Under the pieces are notes generated by a model, which worked only from the letters and a program-made list of their open reading frames with translations, did no database searches and was not told the origin of the DNA. From Kitasatospora sp. DSM 101779 (GTDB taxonomy: Bacteria; Actinomycetota; Actinomycetes; Streptomycetales; Streptomycetaceae), in NCBI RefSeq assembly GCF_025655475.1, contig NZ_JAHTIK010000001.1:4032756-4077530 (forward strand): a stretch of 44,775 nt of DNA. The letters are read 5' to 3'. The position numbers and the translations under genes are program-made. This document shows, piece by piece, positions 1 to 7,405 of the stretch. Position 1 is the first letter of the stretch. Each line of letters opens with the position of its first letter.

Positions 1-603
1 GGGAAGGGCGACGACCGGGCGCGCCGCGCCCAACTGGCCCGCCAGCAGGCGGCCCGCGACCTGGCCGCCGAGCGGGACACCCGGGACGGCGGGCCGGCCC
101 GGGCCGGGCTGCGGCGGACGGTGCTGCTGGAGTCGGTGGTCGCGGTCGCCGTGCTGGTGGTGACCACCATGCTGACCAACTCGCCGCCCGGCCGGGTCGC
201 CCGGGCGGTCGCCGCGACCTCGCAGTCGCCCGCGTCCGGTGCGAGCGCGGTGCCGGGCCGGACGGTGGAGCTGAAGCTGCCGTACGACACCGGCGGCAGC
301 ACCCCGAACGCCAAGGGCACCGCCACGGTGACGGTCGGTCCGGTCGCGACCGGCCCGAACGAGGTCACGCTGAAGCTGGACGACAAGTCCGGCAAGCCGG
401 TCCAGGTGCCGGAGGTACAGCTCGCCTTCACCCTGCCGGACCGCGACCTCGGCCCGCTGCCGGTCACGCTGGCTGCGCAGGGCACCGGGCGCTGGTCGGG
501 CACCGCCCAGCTGCCGCTCGCCGGGAACTGGGTGGTGTCGGTGACCGTCCGCTCCTCGGACATCGACCAGAGCACGGCCACCGAGCAGCTGAAGGTCGGC
601 TGA
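1..603 (+). CDS. Copper resistance protein, CopD/YtkA-type, C-terminal part (5' cut by window)
   Basis: The reading frame is open from base 1 and ends with TGA at 601-603, so only about 200 C-terminal residues are present. The visible part is a charged Arg/Ala/Asp-rich loop, one transmembrane helix starting at about base 121 (LLESVVAVAVLVVTTML) followed by the TNSPPGR segment common at the end of CopD membrane domains, and then an extracytoplasmic beta-rich domain of about 110 residues. That domain resembles the YtkA/FixH-like module found at the C-terminus of actinobacterial YcnJ/CopC-CopD fusions. Such proteins sit in the membrane and handle copper import or copper delivery to enzymes; the role here is inferred from family resemblance. 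The N-terminal CopC metal-binding part lies outside the window, so its metal ligands cannot be checked. An internal ATG at 169 is not a believable start because the helix begins before it. Confidence 0.72.
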   Translation, partial: GKGDDRARRAQLARQQAARDLAAERDTRDGGPARAGLRRTVLLESVVAVAVLVVTTMLTNSPPGRVARAVAATSQSPASGASAVPGRTVELKLPYDTGGSTPNAKGTATVTVGPVATGPNEVTLKLDDKSGKPVQVPEVQLAFTLPDRDLGPLPVTLAAQGTGRWSGTAQLPLAGNWVVSVTVRSSDIDQSTATEQLKVG

Positions 604-751
604 CCCGGACCGTCCCCGGCCGGCCGTGCCCCTCGCGCGGCCGGCCGGGGACGGGCGACCACTGGGCGGAACGGTGTCCGGACGGGCGCCGGGAGTGACT
701 ATGGTGGCAGGCCGAGTCCTGCTCAGCACCACCCTTGCGTACGGAGGCGGC

Positions 752-1687
752 ATGTCGGCGACCCGCTACACCTATCTCGGGCCGGAAGGCACCTTCACCG
801 AGGCCGCCCTGCGCACGCTGCCGGAGGCGGCGACCCGCGAGCTGGTGCCGCTCGCCTCCGTGCCGGCCGCGCTGGACGCCGTCCGGGCGGGCGAGGCCGC
901 CGGGGCGTTCGTGCCGGTGGAGAACTCGGTCGAGGGCGCCGTGACGGCGACCAGCGACGAGCTGGCCTCCGGTGCGCCGCTGATGATCTACCGCGAGGTG
1001 CTGCTCCCGATCACCTTCGCGCTGCTGGTGCGCCCGGGCATCTCGCTGGCCGACATCAAGACGGTCACCAGCCACCCGGTGGCCCAGCCGCAGGTGCGGC
1101 GCTGGCTGGCGGCGAACCTCCCCGACGCCCAGTGGGAGGCCGCCGCGTCCAATGCGGACGGCGCCCGGCTCGTCCAGGAGGGCCGGTTCGACGGTGCCTT
1201 CGCGGGCGAGTTCGCGGCCGCGCTGTACGGGCTGGAGCCGCTGGTCAGGGACATCCACGACGCGGCCAACGCGACCACCCGCTTCCTGCTGGTGGGCCGG
1301 CCGGGGCGGGTCTCCTCGCCGACCGGGCTGGACAAGACCTCGATGGTGGTCTGGCTGCCGGACGACCACCCGGGTGCGCTGCTGGAGCTGCTGCAGGAGT
1401 TCGCGGTGCGCGGCATCAACCTGATGCGCATCGAGTCCCGGCCCACCGGCGAGGGCATGGGCAACTACTGCTTCCTGATCGACTGCGAGGGGCACCTGAG
1501 CGAGCGGCGGGTCTCCGAGGCGCTGATGGGCCTCAAGCGGATCTGCCCGCAGGTGCGGTTCCTCGGCTCGTACCCGCGGGCGGACAGGGGCAGCCAGCGG
1601 GCGGTGCGGCCGGGCACCTCCGACGCGGACTTCTCGGCGGCGGCCGACTGGCTGTCGCGCTGCCTGGACGGCCGCGGGGAGATCTGA
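752..1687 (+). CDS. pheA: Prephenate dehydratase
   Basis: A 311-residue enzyme that decarboxylates and dehydrates prephenate to phenylpyruvate, the committed step to phenylalanine. The N-terminus YTYLGPEGTFTEAAL and the motif ENSVEGAV are typical of the catalytic PDT domain (about residues 3-185), and the catalytic TRF triplet is at residues 176-178. A C-terminal ACT domain (about 195-275) carries the GALLELL and ESRP (from residue 228) signatures that bind phenylalanine in feedback-inhibited enzymes. The ATG at 752 is chosen because GGAGGCGG lies 2-9 bases upstream and the protein then begins at the conserved YTYLGPEG; a longer open frame upstream has no such support. It is monofunctional, without a chorismate mutase domain, as usual in actinomycetes. 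An aromatic or histidinol-phosphate aminotransferase is encoded at 36398-37477 and could use its product. Confidence 0.95.
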   Translation: MSATRYTYLGPEGTFTEAALRTLPEAATRELVPLASVPAALDAVRAGEAAGAFVPVENSVEGAVTATSDELASGAPLMIYREVLLPITFALLVRPGISLADIKTVTSHPVAQPQVRRWLAANLPDAQWEAAASNADGARLVQEGRFDGAFAGEFAAALYGLEPLVRDIHDAANATTRFLLVGRPGRVSSPTGLDKTSMVVWLPDDHPGALLELLQEFAVRGINLMRIESRPTGEGMGNYCFLIDCEGHLSERRVSEALMGLKRICPQVRFLGSYPRADRGSQRAVRPGTSDADFSAAADWLSRCLDGRGEI

Positions 1688-1728
1688 CCGGTTCGGTCAC
1701 GGTGCGGGGACGGCCGCCGGGCGGCCGT

Positions 1729-2089
1729 TCATCCACAGGCGGGGCGCTTCGTCCACAGGGGTGCACAGGCTTCGGGTTATCCACAGGCTGCGGGTCGAGT
1801 CGACAAACCGGTATAGCCATTGCTGGAACTGGTCAGATCATCACACTTGGCTGCAGAGGCGACTCATCGGACCAGAGTCACCCTTCTGCCGGCAAATCAC
1901 CCGTCCGAGCGAGCGAAATCCCTCACCCGAGAAGGCCCATCGAGGTTTGAAACCTCAATTCCGCCGCGAATCGCGCCGCACGCCTTGGCTTTCGGTTCGT
2001 CCACAGGGGCGGAGCGGTGCCTGTGGACAAAGGCCGCCCGCAGCGGTTTCCCACAGGAGTTATCCACAGGATCGCGGAAGTTATCCCCA
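1729..2089. promoter_or_regulatory. Cluster of DnaA boxes (probable DnaA titration site)
   Basis: Nonamers: TCATCCACA 1729-1737, TCGTCCACA 1749-1757, TTATCCACA 1777-1785, TCGTCCACA 1997-2005, TTGTCCACA on the minus strand 2022-2030, TTTCCCACA 2047-2055, TTATCCACA 2060-2068 and TTATCCCCA 2081-2089. Six fit the Streptomyces pattern (T/C)(T/C)(G/A/C)TCCACA exactly and two have one deviation; all but one point the same way. Streptomyces DnaA prefers TTGTCCACA. In S. coelicolor a high-affinity cluster called D78, outside but near oriC, titrates DnaA and lowers initiation frequency; I recall pheA and serS being on the same cosmid, so this is probably the equivalent locus. It is not oriC itself, since dnaA and dnaN do not flank it and the boxes are fewer than in a Streptomyces origin. 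Confidence 0.8.
1942..1956. promoter_or_regulatory. 15-bp perfect palindrome inside the DnaA-box region
   Basis: GAGGTTTGAAACCTC: two 7-bp arms around a single G, in the AT-richer spacer between the two DnaA-box groups. The size and symmetry fit a dimeric repressor operator or an architectural protein site. No known operator is recognised. Confidence 0.45.
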
Positions 2090-2265
2090 GGGCGTCCGGG
2101 GCTCTCCACGGCCCCGGGCGCGCCCCCGGACCGCGCACCGCCGAACAGGCCCGCAGAATCCCGGACAGGAAAGGACAAAGCGGCTGGAGTTACCGGTCGG
2201 TTCCGAAAACAGTGAATCACGGACGCCGGCCGCGGCCTTCTCCGGGCACGACACCCGGCGCGTCG

Positions 2266-2309
2266 GGCGCGCGTCCGGTGCGGGGCCGGCGCGCGTCCGG
2301 TGCGGGCCG
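2266..2309. repeat. 22-bp tandem repeat upstream of serS
   Basis: Two near-identical copies beginning GGCGCGCGTCCGGTGCGGG, at 2266 and 2288; the second is one G shorter at its end. It lies about 60-100 bp before the serS start. Probably simple sequence arising by slippage in GC-rich DNA. Confidence 0.6.
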
Positions 2310-2357
2310 GCGCGAAACCCCGGGGAAACCGGTTCCGGTCCGGGGCCCGCCCACCGG

Positions 2358-2369
2358 TAGGCTTGGCCC
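2358..2369 (+). promoter_or_regulatory. Likely -10 element of a leaderless serS promoter
   Basis: TAGGCT at 2358-2363 lies six bases before the GTG start at 2370, and there is no purine-rich ribosome binding site. This spacing would start the transcript at or next to the GTG. The -35 region is not convincing. Confidence 0.5.
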
Positions 2370-3647
2370 GTGATTGACCTTCGCCTGCTCCGTGAGGACC
2401 CCGACCGAGTGCGCGCCTCGCAGCGCGTCCGTGGTGAGGACGTCGACATCGTCGACGCCCTCCTCTCCGCCGACGAACGGCGCCGGTCCTCGGGCAGTCG
2501 CTTCGACGAGCTCCGCAACGAGCAGAAGTCGCTCGGCAAGCTCGTCCCCAAGGCCCAGGGCGAGGAGAAGGTCGCGCTGCTCCAGCGCACCAAGGACCTC
2601 GCCGCCGCGGTGAAGGCCGCCGACGCCGAGCAGAACGAGGCCAAGGAGGAGGCGGACCGCCTGCTCCGCTCGCTGGCGAACCTCATCGACCCGGCCGCCC
2701 CGGTCGGCGGCGAGGAGGACTTCGTCACGCTGGAGGAGATCGGCACCCCGCGCGACTTCGCCGCCGAGGGCTTCGAGCCCCGCGACCACGTCGAGCTCGG
2801 CCAGATCCTGGGCGCGATCGACACCGAGCGCGGCGCCAAGGTCGCCGGCGCCCGCTCGTACTACCTGACCGGCGTCGGTGCGCTGCTGGAGCTCGCCCTG
2901 GTCAACATGGCGATGGCACAGGCCACCGCGGCCGGCTTCACCGCCATGATCACCCCGGCCCTGGTCCGCCCGGCGGCCATGGACGGCACCGGCTTCCTCG
3001 GCCAGGCCGCCGAGAACGTGTACTACCTCCCCGAGGAGGAGCGCTACCTGGTCGGCACCAGCGAGGTCCCGCTCGCCGCCTACCACATGGACGAGATCCT
3101 CGACGCGGGCCAGCTGCCGCTGCGCTACGCGGGCTTCTCGTCCTGCTTCCGCCGTGAGGCCGGCACCTACGGCAAGGACACCCGCGGCATCATCCGCGTC
3201 CACCAGTTCGAGAAGGTGGAGATGTTCGTCTTCACCTCGCCGGAGGAGGCCGAGGCCGAGCACCGCCGCCTGCTCCAGTGGGAGAAGGACTTCCTCAACG
3301 CGCTGGAGCTGCCCTACCGGGTGATCGACGTCGCCTCCGGCGACCTCGGCTCCTCCGCCGCGCGCAAGTTCGACATCGAGGCGTGGATCCCGACCCAGGG
3401 CAAGTACCGCGAGGTCACCTCGACCTCCAACACGACCGAGTACCAGTCGCGCCGGCTCTCCATCCGGATGCGCGAGGAGGGCAAGGTCCGCCCGCTGGCC
3501 ACGCTGAACGGCACCCTGGTCGCCGTCCCGCGCACCATCGTGGCGATCCTGGAGAACCACCAGCAGGCCGACGGCTCGGTGGTCGTCCCCGAGGCGCTGC
3601 GGCCCTTCCTCGGCGGCCGCTCGGTGATCGAGCCCGTCGCCAAGTGA
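2370..3647 (+). CDS. serS: Seryl-tRNA synthetase
   Basis: A 425-residue class II aminoacyl-tRNA synthetase that charges tRNA-Ser (and tRNA-Sec where present) with serine. The N-terminus [14 protein letters not shown] and the following heptad-rich stretch (about residues 25-105, rich in E, K and A) form the antiparallel coiled-coil arm that grips the long variable arm of tRNA-Ser. The catalytic core shows motif 2 ([25 protein letters not shown]) and motif 3 ([19 protein letters not shown]), plus the serine-binding region around [11 protein letters not shown]. The GTG start at 2370 matches the usual N-terminus of the family. The stop codon overlaps the next gene's GTG (GTGA), so the HAD gene is translationally coupled. 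The length is normal and no defect is seen. Confidence 0.97.
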   Translation: MIDLRLLREDPDRVRASQRVRGEDVDIVDALLSADERRRSSGSRFDELRNEQKSLGKLVPKAQGEEKVALLQRTKDLAAAVKAADAEQNEAKEEADRLLRSLANLIDPAAPVGGEEDFVTLEEIGTPRDFAAEGFEPRDHVELGQILGAIDTERGAKVAGARSYYLTGVGALLELALVNMAMAQATAAGFTAMITPALVRPAAMDGTGFLGQAAENVYYLPEEERYLVGTSEVPLAAYHMDEILDAGQLPLRYAGFSSCFRREAGTYGKDTRGIIRVHQFEKVEMFVFTSPEEAEAEHRRLLQWEKDFLNALELPYRVIDVASGDLGSSAARKFDIEAWIPTQGKYREVTSTSNTTEYQSRRLSIRMREEGKVRPLATLNGTLVAVPRTIVAILENHQQADGSVVVPEALRPFLGGRSVIEPVAK

Positions 3648-4468
3648 GCACCGCCCCCGGTGGCGGCCTGCCGTACCGGCTGGTCGCCACCGACCTCGAC
3701 GGAACCCTGCTCACCTCCGCCGAGAAGGTGAGCGCGCGGACGCTGGACGCCCTCGCGGGCGCGGTCGACGCCGGGGCCCGGCACATCATCGTGACCGGCC
3801 GTTCGGCGGCCTGGGCACGCCCGGTCTTCGACGGGATCGGCTACACCGGCATAGCGGTCTGCGGCCAGGGCGCCCAGGTGTACGACGCCGGGGCGCACCG
3901 GCTGCTCACCTCGCTCACCCTGGACCGGCAGGTGGCCGCCCGGGCGCTCGCCGCGATCGAGGAGCTGACCGGCCCGCTGGCGGTGGCCGCCAACCAGGAC
4001 GGCCTGGACGGCCAGGTGCTGGCCGGCCCGGGCTTCCGGCTGCGGATCGGCACCGAGCTGCCGGTGGCGGACGCCGCCCGCGGCGACCTGCTCACGGAGC
4101 CGGTGGCCAAGCTGTACATCCAGCACCCGGAGCTCTCCGACGACGCCCTCGCGGCGGCCGCGGTGCAGGCGGCCGGTGGGCTGGTGGGCGTGGTGATGGC
4201 CGGTCCGGGCGTGGTCGAGCTGCTGCCGCCGGGGCTGTCCAAGGCGACCGGGCTCGCGGTGGCCGCGATGCGGCTCGGGGTGAAGCGCACCGAGACCATC
4301 GCCTTCGGTGACATGCCGAACGACATCCCGATGTTCGCCTGGGCCTCGTACGGGGTGGCGATGGCGGGTGCGCACGAGGAGCTGCGCGCGGTGGCCGACG
4401 AGGTGACCGCCGGCAACGACGAGGACGGCGTGGCCGTGGTGCTGGAGCGGGTCTTCGACCTGGCCTGA
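3644..4468 (+). CDS. HAD-superfamily hydrolase, Cof-like (IIB)
   Basis: A 274-residue soluble phosphatase of the HAD IIB (Cof-type) group, likely acting on small phosphorylated metabolites. Motif I is DLDGTLL with the nucleophile at D17 and acid/base at D19; motif II is the TGR segment; motif III is the Lys in the LSKATGLAV segment; motif IV is [11 protein letters not shown] with metal-binding D223 and D227. The cap domain between motifs II and III is of the alpha/beta type. The GTG start at 3644 overlaps the serS stop by four bases, so it is probably co-transcribed and translationally coupled; start choice rests on this overlap. A paralogue with the same motif spacing is at 19735-20550. The substrate cannot be assigned from sequence. 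Confidence 0.88.
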   Translation: MSTAPGGGLPYRLVATDLDGTLLTSAEKVSARTLDALAGAVDAGARHIIVTGRSAAWARPVFDGIGYTGIAVCGQGAQVYDAGAHRLLTSLTLDRQVAARALAAIEELTGPLAVAANQDGLDGQVLAGPGFRLRIGTELPVADAARGDLLTEPVAKLYIQHPELSDDALAAAAVQAAGGLVGVVMAGPGVVELLPPGLSKATGLAVAAMRLGVKRTETIAFGDMPNDIPMFAWASYGVAMAGAHEELRAVADEVTAGNDEDGVAVVLERVFDLA

Positions 4469-4536
4469 GCCGGCCTTCCTTCGTCGCGCCCCGTCGCGCG
4501 CGTCGTGCGCGTCGTGCGCGTCCGGGCGGCGGGGCC

Positions 4537-4563
4537 CGCCGGGCCGGTGGTGCCGGCCCGGCG
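4537..4563. terminator. Bidirectional hairpin terminator between convergent genes
   Basis: An 11-bp perfect GC stem with arm CGCCGGGCCGG and loop TGGTG, placed between the HAD gene ending at 4468 and the LCP gene ending at 4572 on the other strand. No U-tract follows, as is common in Streptomyces terminators. Confidence 0.65.
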
Positions 4564-4571
4564 CGGCCCGG

Positions 4572-6332
4572 TCAGCCGTAGCTGACGTTGGAGCAGGGGT
4601 CGTCGTCCGCGGAGCGCGCCTCCTTGGCCACGCTGGACGGCAGGGTGCTGGGCACCGCGCTCGCCGCGCCGCCGGATCCGGCTGCGTAGTCCGCACCGAG
4701 CACCAGGCTGACGCCGGCCTTGGTGGAGGACTGCAGGGTGGCACCGGGGAAGAGCTTGGCCACCTGCTCGGCCTCGTCCTTCTGGCCGGGGCCGTACTGG
4801 ACGAGCGTCTTCTCGTGGTTCTGCGCGGTGGCGTTGCCCCGGCCGGCGACGGTGAAGCCGGAGCCGGTGAGGGTGGCGGCCGCCTTGGTGGTGAGCCCGC
4901 TGGTCAGGGTGCCGTTGTAGACACCGACCTTGATGCCGGCGCCGTCCACGGTCGCCGGGGTGGGGGTGGGGGCGGGCGCCGCGGAGGCCGAGGCACCGGC
5001 GTCGGCACTGGCGTCCTGGCCGTCCAGGGTGCGGTCGGCCTTGAGTGCCTGCCACAGGGTGTCGACGTCGGGGTGGACGAGGTCGATCCGGGCACCGGAG
5101 AACTTCCACGGCGTGGTCAGGAACTTGATGTTGTGGAGGTCGATGTCCTTCATCTGCATGGCGAAGGAGATCAGCTTGGCCGGGGAGTTCAGGCCCGGGT
5201 CGACGATCATCGACTTGGTGGCGGCGTCGGCGAGCGGCAGCAGGGTGGTCGGGTCCATGCCCTTGGTCTTGACGCTCTTGATCAGCGAGGCCATGAAGGC
5301 CTGCTGGCGCTTCATCCGGCCGACGTCGGAGCCGTCGCCGATGCCGTGCCGCAGCCGGACGTAGTCGAGCGCGGCCTTGCCCTCGACCTTCTGCTCGCCC
5401 TTGGGGTAGATCTGCTTGCCCTTCTTGCCCAGGTTGGGGTTGAGGTCGCCCTCGTAGATGGCGTTCGGGAGGCAGACGTTGACGCCGCCGACCGCCGAGG
5501 TCATCGCGGAGAAGCCCTCGAAGTTCACCACCATGGTGTGGTCGATGCGTATGTTCGTGAGCGCCTCCACCGTGTTCTGGGTGCAGGCCGGGTTGCCCTC
5601 CTCGCTGTTGCCGGTCGAGAAGGCGCTGTTGAACATGACGTCGGTCTTCTTCTTCGTCCACGAGCCGTCGGGCAGCTTGCACGGCGGAATGTCGACCAGG
5701 GCGTCGCGGGGGAAGGAGACGCCGACGGCGTGCTTGTGGTCGGCGTAGACGTGGAGCAGGATCGTGGTGTCCGAGCGGGCGCCGCCGTCCTCGCCGCCGC
5801 CGAGGTCCTTGTTGTCGCCGCTGCGCGAGTCGGAGCCGATCAGCAGGACGTTGATCGGGGTGTGGCCGTTGGCGTCGGGCGTCGCGGCGTCGGGCCGGTT
5901 CTTGCTGAGGCCGTCGCCGTCGAACGCCTTGATGTTGCCGCTGAACTTCAGGTAGAGCGCACCGCCCGCGGCGGTGACGAGGCCGAGCGTGGCGACGGCC
6001 ACCCAGACGACGACCTTCTTGCGGCCCTTCGGTCTCTTGCGGGCCCGGCGGGCATCGGCCCGGCCACCCCCGCCTCCTCCGCCGGAGCCGTCGTCACCGC
6101 CGCGGCCGCCCTGCTGGGCGCGGCGGGCTTCGGCGCGGCCACCCTGGCGGGGCACCTGCGGGCGGTCCTGCTCGTCGCTGCGGCGCGGCCGGGGCGCGGC
6201 GGGACGGCGCGGGGGTGCGGTGTAAGCGTCGTCGCGGCGCGGGGCGTCGTGGCGGTAGCCGTCCTGGTACGGGGCATCGTCGTGCCACCAGCCGGCGTCG
6301 TGGTCCGACGCCCCCGCCCTCTGGCCTGACAT
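4572..6332 (-). CDS. LytR-CpsA-Psr (LCP) family cell-wall glycopolymer transferase
   Basis: A 586-residue membrane-anchored enzyme of the family that attaches undecaprenyl-linked teichoic acids or other glycopolymers to peptidoglycan. Residues 1-105 form a long cytoplasmic, disordered tail (Tyr/Asp/His-rich, then Arg/Gly-rich) ending in a basic KRPKGRKK stop; residues about 106-128 are the single transmembrane helix. The LCP domain (about 158-330) has the conserved acid/Arg pattern: GSDSRSGD (D168, R170), RSDTTILLHV (R186, D188), SFPRD (R209, D210) and later VRLRHGIGDGSDVGRMKRQQ. A Pro/Ala linker precedes a LytR_C-type domain (about 440-530, KVGVYNGTLTSGL). The ATG at 6332 is chosen because GGAAGG lies upstream at proper spacing; an upstream ATG would place the start before this site. 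The C-terminus is a Ser/Ala tail. A promoter and a palindrome lie upstream. Confidence 0.9.
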   Translation of the reverse strand: MSGQRAGASDHDAGWWHDDAPYQDGYRHDAPRRDDAYTAPPRRPAAPRPRRSDEQDRPQVPRQGGRAEARRAQQGGRGGDDGSGGGGGGGRADARRARKRPKGRKKVVVWVAVATLGLVTAAGGALYLKFSGNIKAFDGDGLSKNRPDAATPDANGHTPINVLLIGSDSRSGDNKDLGGGEDGGARSDTTILLHVYADHKHAVGVSFPRDALVDIPPCKLPDGSWTKKKTDVMFNSAFSTGNSEEGNPACTQNTVEALTNIRIDHTMVVNFEGFSAMTSAVGGVNVCLPNAIYEGDLNPNLGKKGKQIYPKGEQKVEGKAALDYVRLRHGIGDGSDVGRMKRQQAFMASLIKSVKTKGMDPTTLLPLADAATKSMIVDPGLNSPAKLISFAMQMKDIDLHNIKFLTTPWKFSGARIDLVHPDVDTLWQALKADRTLDGQDASADAGASASAAPAPTPTPATVDGAGIKVGVYNGTLTSGLTTKAAATLTGSGFTVAGRGNATAQNHEKTLVQYGPGQKDEAEQVAKLFPGATLQSSTKAGVSLVLGADYAAGSGGAASAVPSTLPSSVAKEARSADDDPCSNVSYG

Positions 6333-6412
6333 TCGTACACCTTCCACCGGCGCAGCCAACACGTGCCGCAGCAACGCACCCTGGTGGAGTACTGCCGCGT
6401 GAGCTTCTGCGG

Positions 6413-6441
6413 AGCATATAAAGGCATCATTGAAGAGTCAC
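6413..6441 (-). promoter_or_regulatory. Candidate promoter of the LCP gene
   Basis: On the minus strand GTGACT (6441-6436) and TATGCT (6418-6413) are separated by 17 bases, each matching four of six positions of the vegetative consensus. It would give a 5' leader of about 75 bases before the ATG at 6332. The AT-rich ATATAAA patch at the -10 stands out in this GC-rich DNA. Confidence 0.5.
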
Positions 6442-6452
6442 GGTCCGGGCCG

Positions 6453-6468
6453 CCGATTGCACAATCGG
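6453..6468. promoter_or_regulatory. 16-bp palindrome upstream of the LCP promoter
   Basis: CCGATTGCACAATCGG: 7-bp arms around a CA spacer, 12 bp upstream of the putative LCP -35 and in the divergent region shared with the FadR-type regulator. It looks like a dimeric regulator operator. The binding protein is unknown; the divergent FadR-type regulator is one candidate. Confidence 0.5.
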
Positions 6469-6546
6469 ACAAGTCCCGTGGCCGACCCTCGAAGGAGATG
6501 CGACGAACTCGGGAGTAGCCGATTCTAGGTCGGTTGTCCCTCTAGT

Positions 6547-6565
6547 CCAGTTGTAGGATGACTGG
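6547..6565. promoter_or_regulatory. Inverted repeat over the -10 region of the FadR-type regulator
   Basis: CCAGT, nine bases, ACTGG. The spacer contains TAGGAT (6554-6559), a candidate -10 for the gene at 6603. GntR/FadR proteins commonly bind short inverted repeats in their own promoters, so autoregulation is plausible. The arms are short, so chance is not excluded. Confidence 0.35.
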
Positions 6566-6602
6566 GCAAGCCGACCTCTGGACTCGCGAAGGGAGCCCCG
6601 CC

Positions 6603-7334
6603 ATGCCCGGCCGCACCGACGGACTGCACGCCGCAGGGCGCCGTTCCCTGGTGGACGAGACCATCGAGCAGCTGCGTGAGCAGCTCGGCGCGGGCGTGTG
6701 GCAGGTCGGGGATCGCATCCCCACCGAGCACGAGCTGGCCGAGCGGCTGCAGGTCGGGCGGAACACCGTGCGGGAGGCCATCCGGGTGCTGGTGCACGCC
6801 GGAATGCTGCTCTCCCGGCAGGGCGAGGGCACCTTCGTCCGCTCCACCACCGACCCGGCCGCGGTGCTGCGCGGCGTGCAGCGATCCGGCGTCCGGGACG
6901 TGCTGGAGGTGCGGGCCGCGCTGGAGGCGGAGGCCGCCCGGCTGGCCGCCGTCCGGCACACCGCCGAAGACGTCGCCCGGATGCGCGCGGCGCTCGCCAG
7001 GGAGGCCGAGGTGATGGCCGCCCACCCCGAGCGGGCCGGCCGCGAGGCCACGGTCGAGCACGACCTGGAGTTCCACACCGCGGTGGTCGAGGCCGCCCAC
7101 AACCCGGCACTGGCCGAGCTGTACCGCTACTTCGGCGCCTCGGTGCGCGAGGCGATGCGGACGGCCTTCGGCGACCACGACATGCCCGAGGTCTCGCTGG
7201 AGACCCACGAGGCGCTGGTCGACGCGGTGGAGAGCGGCGACCCGGACCGGGCCGAGGCGGCCTGTCGCGCGCTGCTGGCGGGGCCGACGGCCGCCGTCGA
7301 GCAGCTGATCGCCGCCATCGCGGCCCGGAAGTGA
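6603..7334 (+). CDS. GntR-family transcriptional regulator, FadR/FCD subfamily
   Basis: A 243-residue DNA-binding regulator. The N-terminal winged helix-turn-helix (about residues 12-75) contains LREQLGAGVWQVGDRIPTE, then HELAERLQVGRNTVREAIRVL and the wing LSRQGEGTFV. The C-terminal all-helical FCD domain (about 90-235) carries the acid/His metal-ligand pattern in EHDLEFHTAVVEAAHNP and LETHEALVDAVESGD, so it probably senses a small carboxylate or other ligand with a bound metal. ATG 6603 is preferred because GAAGGGA lies at good spacing; an in-frame ATG at 6558 overlaps the likely -10 hexamer. The MFS exporter gene follows by 71 bp on the same strand and is the most likely target, a common actinomycete pairing. 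The inducer is not predictable. Confidence 0.88.
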   Translation: MPGRTDGLHAAGRRSLVDETIEQLREQLGAGVWQVGDRIPTEHELAERLQVGRNTVREAIRVLVHAGMLLSRQGEGTFVRSTTDPAAVLRGVQRSGVRDVLEVRAALEAEAARLAAVRHTAEDVARMRAALAREAEVMAAHPERAGREATVEHDLEFHTAVVEAAHNPALAELYRYFGASVREAMRTAFGDHDMPEVSLETHEALVDAVESGDPDRAEAACRALLAGPTAAVEQLIAAIAARK

Positions 7335-7405
7335 CGACCGGGCCGAGCGCCCGCCCCCGCACTCCCGACCTCTGACGCACCGACTTCGAAAGAGCTCTGC
7401 CAACC

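Larger units (their letters stand above)
1688..2369. other. 682-bp non-coding region with DnaA-box cluster
   Basis: No convincing gene is seen; open frames here are short and lack coding character. The stretch holds DnaA-box-like nonamers in two groups (1729-1785 and 1997-2089), a 15-bp perfect palindrome between them, an AT-richer island at about 1800-1960 and 2160-2220, a 22-bp tandem repeat at 2266-2309, and the serS promoter at its right end. The low coding potential and the density of TCCACA motifs suggest a replication-control or DnaA-titration locus rather than a simple promoter. Confidence 0.75.

Noticed and set aside
1729..2089. Chromosomal origin oriC
   Set aside because: No dnaA or dnaN flank it, and the number of boxes is less than expected for a Streptomyces origin; a titration cluster fits better.
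1761..2360. Open frames across the DnaA-box region
   Set aside because: They are Arg/Pro-rich, overlap each other in several frames, and lack ribosome binding sites and codon bias of the neighbours.
4490..4530. 9-bp tandem repeat (CGTCGTGCG units)
   Set aside because: Only about three degenerate units in GC-rich DNA before a terminator; looks like simple slippage.
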